From contig CAZGWD010000008.1 in the NCBI GenBank assembly GCA_964529415.1, forward strand, positions 124,001 to 188,000: 64,000 bases of DNA. Reading direction: 5' to 3'. Positions 55,901 through 63,526 of the stretch are shown here, in pieces. The notes below the pieces were generated by a model. The model ran no database searches and had not been told where the DNA came from. It saw nothing but the letters and a program-made list of their open reading frames with translations. How positions within the stretch are numbered: position 1 is the first letter of the stretch; each line of letters begins with the position of its first letter. This DNA comes from CAYMPH01 sp964529415 (GTDB lineage Bacteria > Spirochaetota > UBA4802 > UBA5550). The position numbers were made by a program, and so were the translations under genes.

Positions 55901-58331
55901 TTATAACTTCATATTCCACAAGTTCTTTAATTATCTCTTCTTTATATACCCTTTTGTAAATTTTTAAAAGTTTATTAACGGTCTGTTCGCTGTGATAATC
56001 CTTGAAATGCATATTTAGAAGTTCTTCTCTGCTGTAGCCGGCAATCCTGCATGTTGAATCATTGCAGAATGTAATAAAGCCGGTCAGGTTGGTTTCGAAA
56101 TACGCTTCGTCCATGGTTTCAAGTATGGATCTGTATTTTTCCTCGCTGATCCGGAGAGCCTGTTCAGCTTTTCTTCTGTCTGTAATATCCCTGAGCATAC
56201 CGCGGAACCCTATCTTATTGCCTTCATTATCTGTTATCAAAGAAGCTACTGCTTCTGTAATGCGTTCTGTGCCGTCTTTTTGTATAATACGGTAGTCGAA
56301 CGCTTCTGAAGGTTTTCCTGTGGCGTGTATTTTTTTGAAAATATTGAAAATCATATTCGCATTTTTTTCATCTGTAAATTTTCGATAACTTACGTTTAGA
56401 ATTTCATCTTCGGGATGCCCCATAATTCTGATCATGGAATCATTCATGAAGGTCATGTAGCCTCGGAGGTCGACCTCGTAATATCCATCCTGAATGTTTT
56501 CAAGAATATTCCTGTAACGTTCTTCTGATCTTACAAGATCGAGCGTGCGCTCCTCTACTTTCTGCTCGAGAGTTAAAGTGTAATCGTCAAGGCTTGCCTT
56601 TGTTTTCAGTATAGTGTCTGCCATCATGTTGAAGTTGGATGATACAAATCCGATCTCATCGCCGAATTTTACTGGTATTTGAACATCGAGCTTTCCATTC
56701 CTGATATCCTTAAGCCCGTTAACAAGACGATGAAGCGGAATGATAAGTATCCCGCGTAAAAACAGGTTGAATCCTAAAATAATAACTGCAGCAATAATAA
56801 ATAACGCATAAATAAACTTGAGGGCGGAAGGATGCAGGTATGTCCTGTATGAAGAATACGAAAAGCCCACTTCAAATACCGTATTATTCAGGCTGTCAAC
56901 ATGCAGGTAAGATATGAACTGATCAGTCCCATGACTGCGATAATGACGCTGTTCCGGAGCCCCAACCGGTGATAAAAAAGATAGAACTCCATTTTTGAGC
57001 CGGAATCCCTCCTCTTTCTCAGTTGCCAGATAATCTTCAATAGCTGACTTGAATGGTTTAAATGAAATATTTGTTTTTTTCAGATATTTTTCCAGTGATT
57101 CCCTGAATTGAAAATCCGGCAGATCTTCAATTTTATGAAAATGATAGCCGATATTACTTTGAATGGTATTCAGATATTCTAATAGTTCTGTTTTTTGAAA
57201 TTGTTTATTTTCTGATGAAGATTTTAAATATTCGGTAATGGCATTATTGTAACCATTGAAGCCGGCATGTCTGTTTTGTAAGATGGCAGTAAGATTTTTG
57301 CGGAAGCCTTCCTCATCCATAGCTGCAATTTTTTCATACATGAAAGCGTTGAGGTATTCATTTTTAAATTTGTAAAAATCAAGATTGAATATATTGTCGT
57401 CATTCCAGCTTTTTCTTGCAAAAGAGCCGTCGTCTGCCGAGTATGCGGTTATGTATATGACATCCTTGAATTTATTTTTTCCGGTTATGGCAAGCTCTGT
57501 ATAGGTTTGATGAATAGTATCATAAGCTTTTTCGTTGTCCTGGAACGAGTAATAGCTGAATCCCTGGAGTATAAGCAGCGTTGTAACCATGATTATGCTG
57601 ACTATTTTTGAAAGAATGGGAACCCGGTCCTGAGTGTAATTTAAATAAAGGATTACAATAACATACATGCCTGCCAGCGAAAAAAGATCCAGCAGAACCT
57701 GGTATGTGCCCCTGTCTATTATGCCGTCCCGGCTTAGAATGTTTGCGACACTTGGAATAGTCGAACCGATTAGATAGGCTAATCCGATCAGCAGAATAAA
57801 GTATCTGTCTTTGCTCTTTATGGTAAAGACTTTCTGGAGTGTTATTGTGATAAATATAAAAAGATAGATTATGATTACAATTCCAATTAAACCGCTTATT
57901 GTATTTGCATCAAAATCCCAGTTGTGCGCTGATACGTGAAAAACTTTTGGCGAGGCATATGTTTTAATAAAGAAAATAAATGAAATGGTTAGGGATAAAG
58001 CATACTGTACTATTAAAAATAATCTTTCATATTTTGACTGCATTTTTTTGTGGATATTCAGCATGAACATGTTGGCGTGAGTGATATGAAGCAGAATAAA
58101 TCCTACAGTAATCCATCTATGAAACGCTGCATTCGGATGATAAAATCCACCTGCAATAAAGTAGCCTAAATTAAAAATACCCAGGTATAGAAAGGCGATT
58201 CCAAGATGAAATGATGGTTTTGATTTTTTTTTAATTGATAAAAAAATATATGATAAGAATAAATGAAAGACAGTGGGGATCAATGATCCTACTGTAAAAA
58301 AGTTTGCATAAAAATTATCAAAAAAGTTCAA
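52980..58331 (-). CDS. Giant hybrid sensor kinase - receiver - RsbU phosphatase, paralog 2
   Basis: About 1783 residues. Same order as paralog 1, but with four PAS domains (RYRNILENIQDGYYEVD, KYRSILETMDEAYFETN, KYRTVLDVGIIGYFEVD, KYRAFVENASDGIFRND) before HisKA (FFANISHEIRTPLTL), HATPase, receiver (VDDNPDMRDF, ITDVMMPVMDG) and PP2C (GGDFYDYTL, DVSGHGLPGAF). The N-terminal seven helices resemble a ligand-sensing histidine-kinase 7TM domain. I start at TTG 58331, which overlaps the leader stop as TTGA; GTG 58340 is an in-frame alternative. No partner regulator is adjacent; output is built in. Confidence 0.92.
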   Translation of the reverse strand: MNFFDNFYANFFTVGSLIPTVFHLFLSYIFLSIKKKSKPSFHLGIAFLYLGIFNLGYFIAGGFYHPNAAFHRWITVGFILLHITHANMFMLNIHKKMQSKYERLFLIVQYALSLTISFIFFIKTYASPKVFHVSAHNWDFDANTISGLIGIVIIIYLFIFITITLQKVFTIKSKDRYFILLIGLAYLIGSTIPSVANILSRDGIIDRGTYQVLLDLFSLAGMYVIVILYLNYTQDRVPILSKIVSIIMVTTLLILQGFSYYSFQDNEKAYDTIHQTYTELAITGKNKFKDVIYITAYSADDGSFARKSWNDDNIFNLDFYKFKNEYLNAFMYEKIAAMDEEGFRKNLTAILQNRHAGFNGYNNAITEYLKSSSENKQFQKTELLEYLNTIQSNIGYHFHKIEDLPDFQFRESLEKYLKKTNISFKPFKSAIEDYLATEKEEGFRLKNGVLSFLSPVGAPEQRHYRSHGTDQFISYLHVDSLNNTVFEVGFSYSSYRTYLHPSALKFIYALFIIAAVIILGFNLFLRGILIIPLHRLVNGLKDIRNGKLDVQIPVKFGDEIGFVSSNFNMMADTILKTKASLDDYTLTLEQKVEERTLDLVRSEERYRNILENIQDGYYEVDLRGYMTFMNDSMIRIMGHPEDEILNVSYRKFTDEKNANMIFNIFKKIHATGKPSEAFDYRIIQKDGTERITEAVASLITDNEGNKIGFRGMLRDITDRRKAEQALRISEEKYRSILETMDEAYFETNLTGFITFCNDSTCRIAGYSREELLNMHFKDYHSEQTVNKLLKIYKRVYKEEIIKELVEYEVIKKDGSICTMEMSINLLKNIEGIPIGFRGIGRDITERKKAEAALQESEEKYRTVLDVGIIGYFEVDLHGNITFCNKSFLEFTGYSSEEQIGMNFRKLVTKENSDIILSRFGKAFQSETAVIIITQITRKDKQSAYGEMFVSTRKNTAGEIIGFRSVGMDITEQKKAEEALRISEEKYRAFVENASDGIFRNDIKGNYLYVNPSGQELLGYNEEELLKMNYKDMVIEEYKNFVIDHYRKQFKEMQEETYIEFPVIRKDGLIIWLGQKTKLKKISDNQYEFQGISRDVTDRKKAEEARLELEDQKTRFFANISHEIRTPLTLMISPIESVIQGDYGGKIDSAFFDNLYRNGLRLLKLVNNLLDFSKIEAGRMKMKVREIDLVTFIRNYISAVHSAAESKGLGIVFNSDAEQMPVYIDPDKMDKVIMNLFSNSLKFTESGGSITVNIREDDIFCHIEFSDTGEGIPSQSIESIFDRFSQADTSATRKHEGTGIGLALAKELVEMHGGTIKVKSRYLEDSPEDHGSVFSVSIIKGRDHLKMMGNVEFITEDDIGESVSDHRFYGMREMHDLNDGRKAQSKYSVKIDEKENEVENDSSGQKLSLKADTATVLIVDDNPDMRDFLTFLLEKHYTVHCAENGKEGLEAVNTISPDIIITDVMMPVMDGHKMTSILKNDDIHRHIPVIMLTAKSEMAHKLEGFEHGADDFLTKPFNSKELIARIRTLLKTREYEKEISQRNFEIEQEMEVARLLQRRLLPEQITELSGYDTHALYIPMDKVGGDFYDYTLRDQYIDLFIADVSGHGLPGAFLAMMTKMSLENVTERNMTNRTLYLVNDIICRSTVNSNYVTAFLCRIDTHNNMMKFSNAGHMPPYVYRKKSGEFFELMAKGKPLGWFNNIKIEEKEFQLESGDRLILFTDGITECVDIDKNLFGDDRFKEFITVNRDHSPEKFCNLLLAHLREFSQSDKFDDDLTLVVFDVL

Positions 58332-58438
58332 GATATACACTCGCCTGACAGAACATTCTTGCCCGGGTTGTGCAGATTTTTTTTACTATAAATTAAACTG
58401 TAAGAATGTGCGATAAAGAAGGTAATGATATTTATCAT
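58328..58438 (-). CDS. 36-residue leader ORF upstream of sensor paralog 2
   Basis: ATG at 58438, TGA at 58328-58330; 37 codons. AGGAG lies six bases before the ATG (AGGAGTTTTCAATG). It begins MINIITFFIAHSYSLIY, hydrophobic as in leader 1, and the length is exactly the same. Its TGA overlaps the TTG sensor start (TTGA), the clearest sign of translational coupling. Function unknown. Confidence 0.65.
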   Translation of the reverse strand: MINIITFFIAHSYSLIYSKKNLHNPGKNVLSGECIS

Positions 58439-58695
58439 TGAAAACTCCTGCCAGTGCAGCAACATTTTTTTAATAATCCGCTTCACGGTAGTTCTCATCT
58501 CATTCCTGTTGCTCTAATATTTCAATAACTTTTTATATTCAGAAGTAATTAAATAGAGTCAGCGTTAATAAATAATTTTACGCGGTCAGAAGTGCTGCTT
58601 TTATATAAACTTGTTTGTGAATATTAATTGACAATAATTCATGAATAGATAAAGAATATGCAGAATTTACTAAACTTGTTCGCATGGAGGGTAAA
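58341..58695. other. Intergenic region upstream of sensor paralog 2 and the helical-protein gene
   Basis: About 355 bp between divergent genes. It contains most of leader ORF 2 and the 27-bp box at 58513-58539. No strong consensus promoter for the plus-strand gene at 58696 is seen, and no terminator. Confidence 0.55.
58513..58539 (-). promoter_or_regulatory. 27-bp box shared with the other giant sensor, copy 2
   Basis: 24 of 27 positions match 52848-52874; it lies 75 nt before the leader ATG, almost the same spacing as copy 1 (77 nt). Confidence 0.6.
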
Positions 58696-59880
58696 ATGAG
58701 TGAATCTAATGAAAGGTTATTTTTAATTGCAGAAGAGTTTGGTGAAATCGCACATAATGTAAACAAGTCATCCCATCTGAGAAAAGAGCATTCCGAAAAA
58801 GCAATACAGAATCTGGATTTATCATTTAAGGCAGGAACAGAGCTTCTTGATGAAATACAGAAAATATCAAAAGAAAACCTGAGTCTTCGCGACAAAAATA
58901 ATATTATCTTAAGCAGCTGCAGAATATTTCTGGCTAATCTTGCAAAACAGGATGATATTCTGAAACAGCTGAAAGGAAGCACGGTTCCTTCTGGAATTCT
59001 TGCTAAAGTTGATAACTATAAATCCAAGTTGAACGATTCCCTGAATGTCGGATTGAATTATCTCAATAAAATTATTGAGACAAACAATGAAATTATTCTG
59101 ATGGATAATCTGATTATTAAAAGAAAAATTTTTCAGAAGGAAAGAATTGAGAAATTAAAGGAGTCAACAGGCAGAATTTTAAAAGATGCTGTCATCGCTA
59201 TTGAGGGTTCGCAATCCAATCTTGGAAGGAGCGCGTCACTTTTAAAGCGGTTCAAAAAAATTGAAGCTCTTGTGAAAGATAAAAATAAATCAGAAATTGA
59301 AGAATTGGCTGATGAGTCGAAAACCGGCTGCATGATGGCATCGCAGGTTAATGAAAGCTCGCGTTCGCAATTTGAATTTGCAGAGCAGGTTAATATTTTT
59401 ACGAAACATCTGCATGATGAATCTTTAACAATAAAAGATCTGATTTTAAAGAAAAGCGAGCTGTTCAATAAAAACCTTGAACCTATTGCAGAGCTTGCAG
59501 TTCTTGTTGCTGTGGAAATGTTTGAATATCTTTCAATCAAAGATTATATAAAAGATTTGAATATTGATGATATCACATTAGGTGAAAAAAATTATAATCT
59601 TATTAACAATCTTGCTTCATATATGCTGTCAATTTGCGAAAATGTTGAAAGCGTTGCTGTGCTGAATTTTGATATGAGCGACAGTATTGCAGCCAATGCT
59701 GATCTTGAACGCAAGGCAGCTGATCTCACTCAAAAAGAAATTACATACTATTCTGCTGTCAAGGATGCTGTAGCTGCAATGACTGAAGCTACGAAATATC
59801 CTGTTGAAGGTTCTGCAAAAAATATAGAAAACGGGAAAGAACTTGTGAAACTGCTTGAAGAAATTTTGGCAAAAATATAA
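58696..59880 (+). CDS. Unrecognised long alpha-helical (coiled-coil) protein
   Basis: 394 residues from ATG 58696; the GGAGGG at 58687-58692 is its ribosome site and also lies inside a 4-codon extension from ATG 58684, which I reject. The protein is almost wholly helical, Lys/Glu/Leu/Ser-rich, with no membrane segment and only a few Cys. Stretches such as IAANADLERKAADLTQKEI and MTEATKYPVEGSAKN recall the cytoplasmic parts of chemoreceptors, but no receptor tip motif is present. I do not recognise the family. A signalling scaffold is a guess from neighbours only. Confidence 0.8.
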   Translation: MSESNERLFLIAEEFGEIAHNVNKSSHLRKEHSEKAIQNLDLSFKAGTELLDEIQKISKENLSLRDKNNIILSSCRIFLANLAKQDDILKQLKGSTVPSGILAKVDNYKSKLNDSLNVGLNYLNKIIETNNEIILMDNLIIKRKIFQKERIEKLKESTGRILKDAVIAIEGSQSNLGRSASLLKRFKKIEALVKDKNKSEIEELADESKTGCMMASQVNESSRSQFEFAEQVNIFTKHLHDESLTIKDLILKKSELFNKNLEPIAELAVLVAVEMFEYLSIKDYIKDLNIDDITLGEKNYNLINNLASYMLSICENVESVAVLNFDMSDSIAANADLERKAADLTQKEITYYSAVKDAVAAMTEATKYPVEGSAKNIENGKELVKLLEEILAKI

Positions 59881-59901
59881 TATTTTAGGTTTAGGTTAAT
59901 A

Positions 59902-60807
59902 ATGAAACTGTCAATCAAATGGGTGCTTGCTGTTTTTTCTGCTATTTTAGCTACAGTGTTTGTTCTGCTGGTTTATTCACCGGTTCCGGAAAAAACATCA
60001 TTTAATGCATCTCTTGAAGAGCTCCGCGCTCTTGCAGATGAAGATAAAGGCGCACTGCCTGTGGGCATCAACGCTCTTAAAGTAACAGATGGAGAATTTC
60101 CTGCCGGCATTGCTGTTGCAGGAAATTTTTCATCTTTGCCTGTGCCCTGCTATGTATGGCAGATTAATTATGCCGGAGCAAACAAGCAAAGTATTATGGT
60201 TGATACAGCTCAGAATAAGAAACATTTAAAAGGTTTTTCAGCAAACGCCGTTTTTCATGAAAAAGAATATAATCAAATGCAGGAAGCTCTTCGCCGCGCA
60301 TCAAAAATAGTATTAACACATGAACATCTTGATCATGCAGGAGGAGCTGCTTTGTCGCCATATCTTTCCGAGATTCTTCCTAAACTCTGGATAACGCCAG
60401 AACAGAAGAACGGGCCGTTTATGGCTGATGCACTTTTCCCGGATGGAGCTCTGGATAAAGCGCAGGTTCTGTCTTATGACACCATGATGAAATTCGCGCC
60501 AGGTGCAGTTTTGATTAAAACTCCAGGCCATACACAGGGTAGCCAGATTCTGTATGTTATGCTTGCCAGCGGCAGGGAATTTATTATCGCAGGTGATATA
60601 GCCTGGAGCATGATGAATATAAATATTCCGCGGGGCAGACCTCTGCTTACCAGCCTGTTCCTTAAAGAGAACAGATCAAATTCTGCTAACCAGCTGCGCT
60701 GGCTCAATGATATGCAGAAAAAAGGTGTGATAATTCTTATTACGCACGACGGCGGACACATTCAAAATGCTGCGGCGAAAGGCCTGATTAAAATGGGTCT
60801 TGAGTAA
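59902..60807 (+). CDS. Exported metallo-beta-lactamase-fold hydrolase
   Basis: 301 residues with an N-terminal helix (WVLAVFSAILATVFVLLVY), a signal or anchor. The metal motif H140-E-H142-L-D144-H145 is in THEHLDHAGGAA; the third His is in TPGHTQGSQ at about 211, and D in IIAGDIAWS; the last His in LITHDGGH. It acts outside the cytoplasm if the helix is an export signal. Class B or lactonase type; substrate unknown. It starts 22 bp after the helical protein, perhaps one operon. Confidence 0.85.
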   Translation: MKLSIKWVLAVFSAILATVFVLLVYSPVPEKTSFNASLEELRALADEDKGALPVGINALKVTDGEFPAGIAVAGNFSSLPVPCYVWQINYAGANKQSIMVDTAQNKKHLKGFSANAVFHEKEYNQMQEALRRASKIVLTHEHLDHAGGAALSPYLSEILPKLWITPEQKNGPFMADALFPDGALDKAQVLSYDTMMKFAPGAVLIKTPGHTQGSQILYVMLASGREFIIAGDIAWSMMNINIPRGRPLLTSLFLKENRSNSANQLRWLNDMQKKGVIILITHDGGHIQNAAAKGLIKMGLE

Positions 60808-60898
60808 ATTTTAAATCATGAGTATATTATCCATTGCTATTATTATATTTGTTTTGCATTATTAATTACTATATTTAAAACATGATTATAGAATTCTA

Positions 60899-61546
60899 AT
60901 GAAAAACAAAATTGAAACTTCATCAAAAAAAAGCCAGATTGTAAAGTCCGTTAAAAAAAAGATTTTCCAGGAACGGCAGACCTGTCTGATATGCGGCCGG
61001 AATTACAAATCTCTTGAACGGCATATGAGAAATGCCCACCGACCGCCTCCATCATTCCTGCAGAGAGCAGGATTTTGCCGGATGGGGCTTAAGCATATAT
61101 TTATTGTACAGACGCCATTTGTCATTTTATATCTCATCCCGTTTCCCGATCTCATGCAAACCATTCTTTTCTATATTATTGCGCTGTTTTTCATTATTCC
61201 CTATATGCTGTATATTGTAGATCGTTATCCCTCTACTGGAAAAGATGATGTCAGCAGTTATAGTTACCCTTCGGGAATCATGTTTTCTACTTATCTTACA
61301 ATGATTACTTATTTGAATATACATGATAGTGTAAGCTCTCTGGTTGCGGATTTTATCCAGGTATCTGTTCTTGCTGCTTTTGGGAAACAGCGTTTCATGG
61401 TTCCATCACCGATGCTGCTGTTATTTTTTTTCATGCCGGCTTTCTGGGTCATTGGATGTTTGTCGTGGGAAGCGTCAATCTTCAGGAAGAGGCGTAAGGA
61501 GATAATGTCTGCTGCAGGCAATATTAATTCCAGTATTGAAAGATGA
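60899..61546 (+). CDS. Membrane protein with N-terminal Ros/MucR-like zinc finger
   Basis: 215 residues. A basic N-terminus leads to TCLICGRNYKSLERHMRNAH at about 24-43: C-x2-C, then H-x4-H, with the KSL-RH spacing seen in Ros/MucR-type bacterial C2H2 fingers. After it come four or five membrane helices (from about 62), including IFIVQTPFVILYLIPF and LLFFFMPAFWVIGCL. The fusion is unusual. It could be a membrane-tethered DNA-binding protein or use the finger for protein contact. I do not recognise the membrane domain. Confidence 0.7.
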   Translation: MKNKIETSSKKSQIVKSVKKKIFQERQTCLICGRNYKSLERHMRNAHRPPPSFLQRAGFCRMGLKHIFIVQTPFVILYLIPFPDLMQTILFYIIALFFIIPYMLYIVDRYPSTGKDDVSSYSYPSGIMFSTYLTMITYLNIHDSVSSLVADFIQVSVLAAFGKQRFMVPSPMLLLFFFMPAFWVIGCLSWEASIFRKRRKEIMSAAGNINSSIER

Positions 61547-61588
61547 AGTGTCCTATGCTATTTACAGATAATTATGGATTAATAAAAA

Positions 61589-62161
61589 TTGCAAAAGAAA
61601 ATTAAATTATTGATTCGCGGGGGCAGTATCTCAGCCGGAAAAGGTGTAGATAGATGTTATGCGGATCTTTTAAAAAACTTTCCTTCGCTGAAAAACTGGG
61701 ATATAATTAATCGATCAAGGATAGGGGATAACAGCTTTGACGGGATATGGTCATTCCAAACGGATATTGCTCCATTTTATCCTGACGTGTTCATTATTCA
61801 TTTCGGGGTAGAAGATGCCTATTTCCCGGTTTACCGTTCCGAGTTCAAGGAAAATCTTGTACAGATGGTAAGGCTTGCACGGCAACTTTTTGATCCTCAT
61901 ATCATTCTGCTGACATCACAGCCTTTCGAAAACCAGTATGATTCGGAGGTCATGGATATTTATTACCGCACCATCCGCGAGGTTGCAGTTGATTTGAATT
62001 GCGAGATGATCCCAATGCATACTTATTTTTGGGGATTTCTTGAGGAATCAAAGCAGAACCTGCGTGATTTTGTACAGAAGGATTGCCGCTTGCTAAATGC
62101 AAAGGGGCACGAAATTTTTGCTGAGGCAATAGCACTTAGACTTGAAAGATTTTTGAAATAA
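61589..62161 (+). CDS. SGNH/GDSL-type hydrolase
   Basis: 190 residues from TTG 61589 (an ATG at 61574 runs into a stop at once). Block I is LLIRGGSISAGKGVD, a degenerate GDS(L) with Ser; block III is IIHFGVEDAY (in place of GxND), and the C-terminal DCRLLNAKGHEIFAEAIA holds the Asp...His pair. The GDS Asp is replaced by G-S, so catalysis needs confirming. Such enzymes deacylate esters, often on polysaccharide. It is 15 bp before the alpha/beta hydrolase, with which it likely forms an operon. Confidence 0.8.
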   Translation: MQKKIKLLIRGGSISAGKGVDRCYADLLKNFPSLKNWDIINRSRIGDNSFDGIWSFQTDIAPFYPDVFIIHFGVEDAYFPVYRSEFKENLVQMVRLARQLFDPHIILLTSQPFENQYDSEVMDIYYRTIREVAVDLNCEMIPMHTYFWGFLEESKQNLRDFVQKDCRLLNAKGHEIFAEAIALRLERFLK

Positions 62162-62176
62162 CTCAGGTTGAAAATA

Positions 62177-62815
62177 ATGAATTATTTTTATCTGCATGGC
62201 TGGTTGTCAGGTCCTTTATCCAATAAAGCAAGATTTTTTAATCAGCTTTTTACTGGACATGGATTGTATCTGCATATTCCGGATCTGAATCAGGATGATT
62301 TTTTTCATCTGACATTATCCCGGCAGATAGAGCAGGTTAAGTCATTATTGCCTCCAGAACCAGTGACTTTCATAGGTTCAAGTTTCGGCGCATTAACCGC
62401 ATTGTGGGTTGCTGAGAATAATCCTCAGGTTGAACGGCTGGTGCTGATGGCTCCTGCATTTAATTTTTCTGAAAAATCTTTATCGAAAATTCTGACTCAA
62501 TCTCTGATGGATCAATGGCACGGGCAGGGACAGGTAACCCTGGAACATTACGCATATTCAAATAAAGTTCAGCTGAGTTATAATTTTGTAGAAGATCTGC
62601 GCAGATATGATGATGCACGGTTAGCCCGCGAGCTGCCCACACTGATTTTACATGGATTACACGATGGGACCATCCCGGTTCAGGCATCACGGAATTTTAC
62701 TGCTTCCCGCTCATGGGTTAAACTTGTGGAATTAGACAGTGATCACGGTTTGTCAAGTGTTCAGGACAGTTTGTGGGAGGAAATAAGGCAATTCTGTGGG
62801 ATTGATTCCATTTAA
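62177..62815 (+). CDS. Alpha/beta hydrolase (YqiA-like esterase)
   Basis: 212 residues from the ATG of MNYFYLHGWLSG (62177), with AGG ten bases upstream; a TTG at 62168 gives three more residues. Oxyanion/N-terminal motif YLHGWLSGPLSNKA, nucleophile GSSFGAL (G-x-S-x-G variant), Asp in HGLHDGTIP and His in SDHGLSS complete the triad. The size and HGWLSGPLSNKA opening match the YqiA/UPF0227 group, small-ester esterases. Confidence 0.87.
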   Translation: MNYFYLHGWLSGPLSNKARFFNQLFTGHGLYLHIPDLNQDDFFHLTLSRQIEQVKSLLPPEPVTFIGSSFGALTALWVAENNPQVERLVLMAPAFNFSEKSLSKILTQSLMDQWHGQGQVTLEHYAYSNKVQLSYNFVEDLRRYDDARLARELPTLILHGLHDGTIPVQASRNFTASRSWVKLVELDSDHGLSSVQDSLWEEIRQFCGIDSI

Positions 62816-62956
62816 TTGAGGGGTCAGAGCATAAATCAATCTTGAATGGTATGATAATTATATAAAAAAAATTTTAAAAAACTTCATAAAATATAAATTA
62901 ATCTTCAATTTCATTTAAAAATCTCCATCCCGGCAGTATTAATGTATATAGTTTTC

Positions 62957-62985
62957 TTGACACTATTTCAAATATAATTTATATT
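62957..62985 (+). promoter_or_regulatory. Sigma-70-like promoter of the small membrane-protein gene
   Basis: TTGACA (62957-62962), 17 bp, TATATT (62980-62985). ATG is 19 bp downstream at 63004. Confidence 0.7.
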
Positions 62986-63003
62986 TACTTAAAGAGGGTA
63001 TTT

Positions 63004-63270
63004 ATGCCAATGGCAAAAAGAACAATAAAATCAGGAACAATTACAGTTCAAGACTATTATAACGAGAGATTTCTGAGAATTGAAGTTGAGATTAAACATC
63101 TGTACGAAATAATAAAACTTGGTTTTGCGGAAACTAACCGGAGATTTGAAGATATGAATATCCGGATTGACGCGCAGACAAAAAGAATGGATAATTTCAT
63201 GATCTGGTCTTTCGGTGTTACCCTTACCTGTACAGGACTAATTATTGCTGCAATGAAATTCTGGAGATAG
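63004..63270 (+). CDS. Small protein with coiled coil and C-terminal membrane helix
   Basis: 88 residues. Residues about 15-63 form a charged amphipathic helix (RFLRIEVEIKHLYEIIKLGF), and 66-85 a membrane helix (MIWSFGVTLTCTGLIIAAM). GAGGG lies before the ATG and a good promoter upstream, so it is probably expressed. The layout resembles small membrane-anchored coiled-coil proteins of phage and accessory regions. Function unknown. Confidence 0.75.
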   Translation: MPMAKRTIKSGTITVQDYYNERFLRIEVEIKHLYEIIKLGFAETNRRFEDMNIRIDAQTKRMDNFMIWSFGVTLTCTGLIIAAMKFWR

Positions 63271-63430
63271 ATTTATTCCCTCCTGTTGCTATAATTCCGT
63301 TTGCTTTCAGGAACTTTCTCAGATCAAGCAGACTATACTTTTTTTAATTTGAATATAAAGCTCTGACCCGGAAATCCCTCAAATACTGAAACTTGATTAT
63401 AACTCCGGCATAAAATTGTTGCTGTCTAAA

Positions 63431-63460
63431 CAGAACAAGGGGTTGCAGCCCCTTGTTCTG
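63431..63460. terminator. Perfect 12-bp hairpin downstream of the SDR gene
   Basis: CAGAACAAGGGG (63431-63442), loop TTGCAG, CCCCTTGTTCTG (63449-63460). No clear U run follows on either strand, so it may be a terminator for the minus-strand SDR (stop at 63527) helped by other signals, or a palindromic repeat. Confidence 0.5.
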
Positions 63461-63526
63461 AATATCATCATTTATATTAATAAAAAATCTTTGATTGTGT
63501 TGAATTGAAGTGATTGTCCTATTGTT

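Larger units (their letters stand above)
62820..63369. repeat. Inverted GGGTCAGAGC copies flanking a small gene
   Basis: GGGGTCAGAGCA at 62820-62831 and the inverted GCTCTGACCC at 63360-63369 enclose 528 bp with one 88-residue ORF (63004-63270). The same word is clustered at 20864-21120. It could mark a small non-autonomous mobile unit; no transposase and no target-site duplication is seen. Confidence 0.6.
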
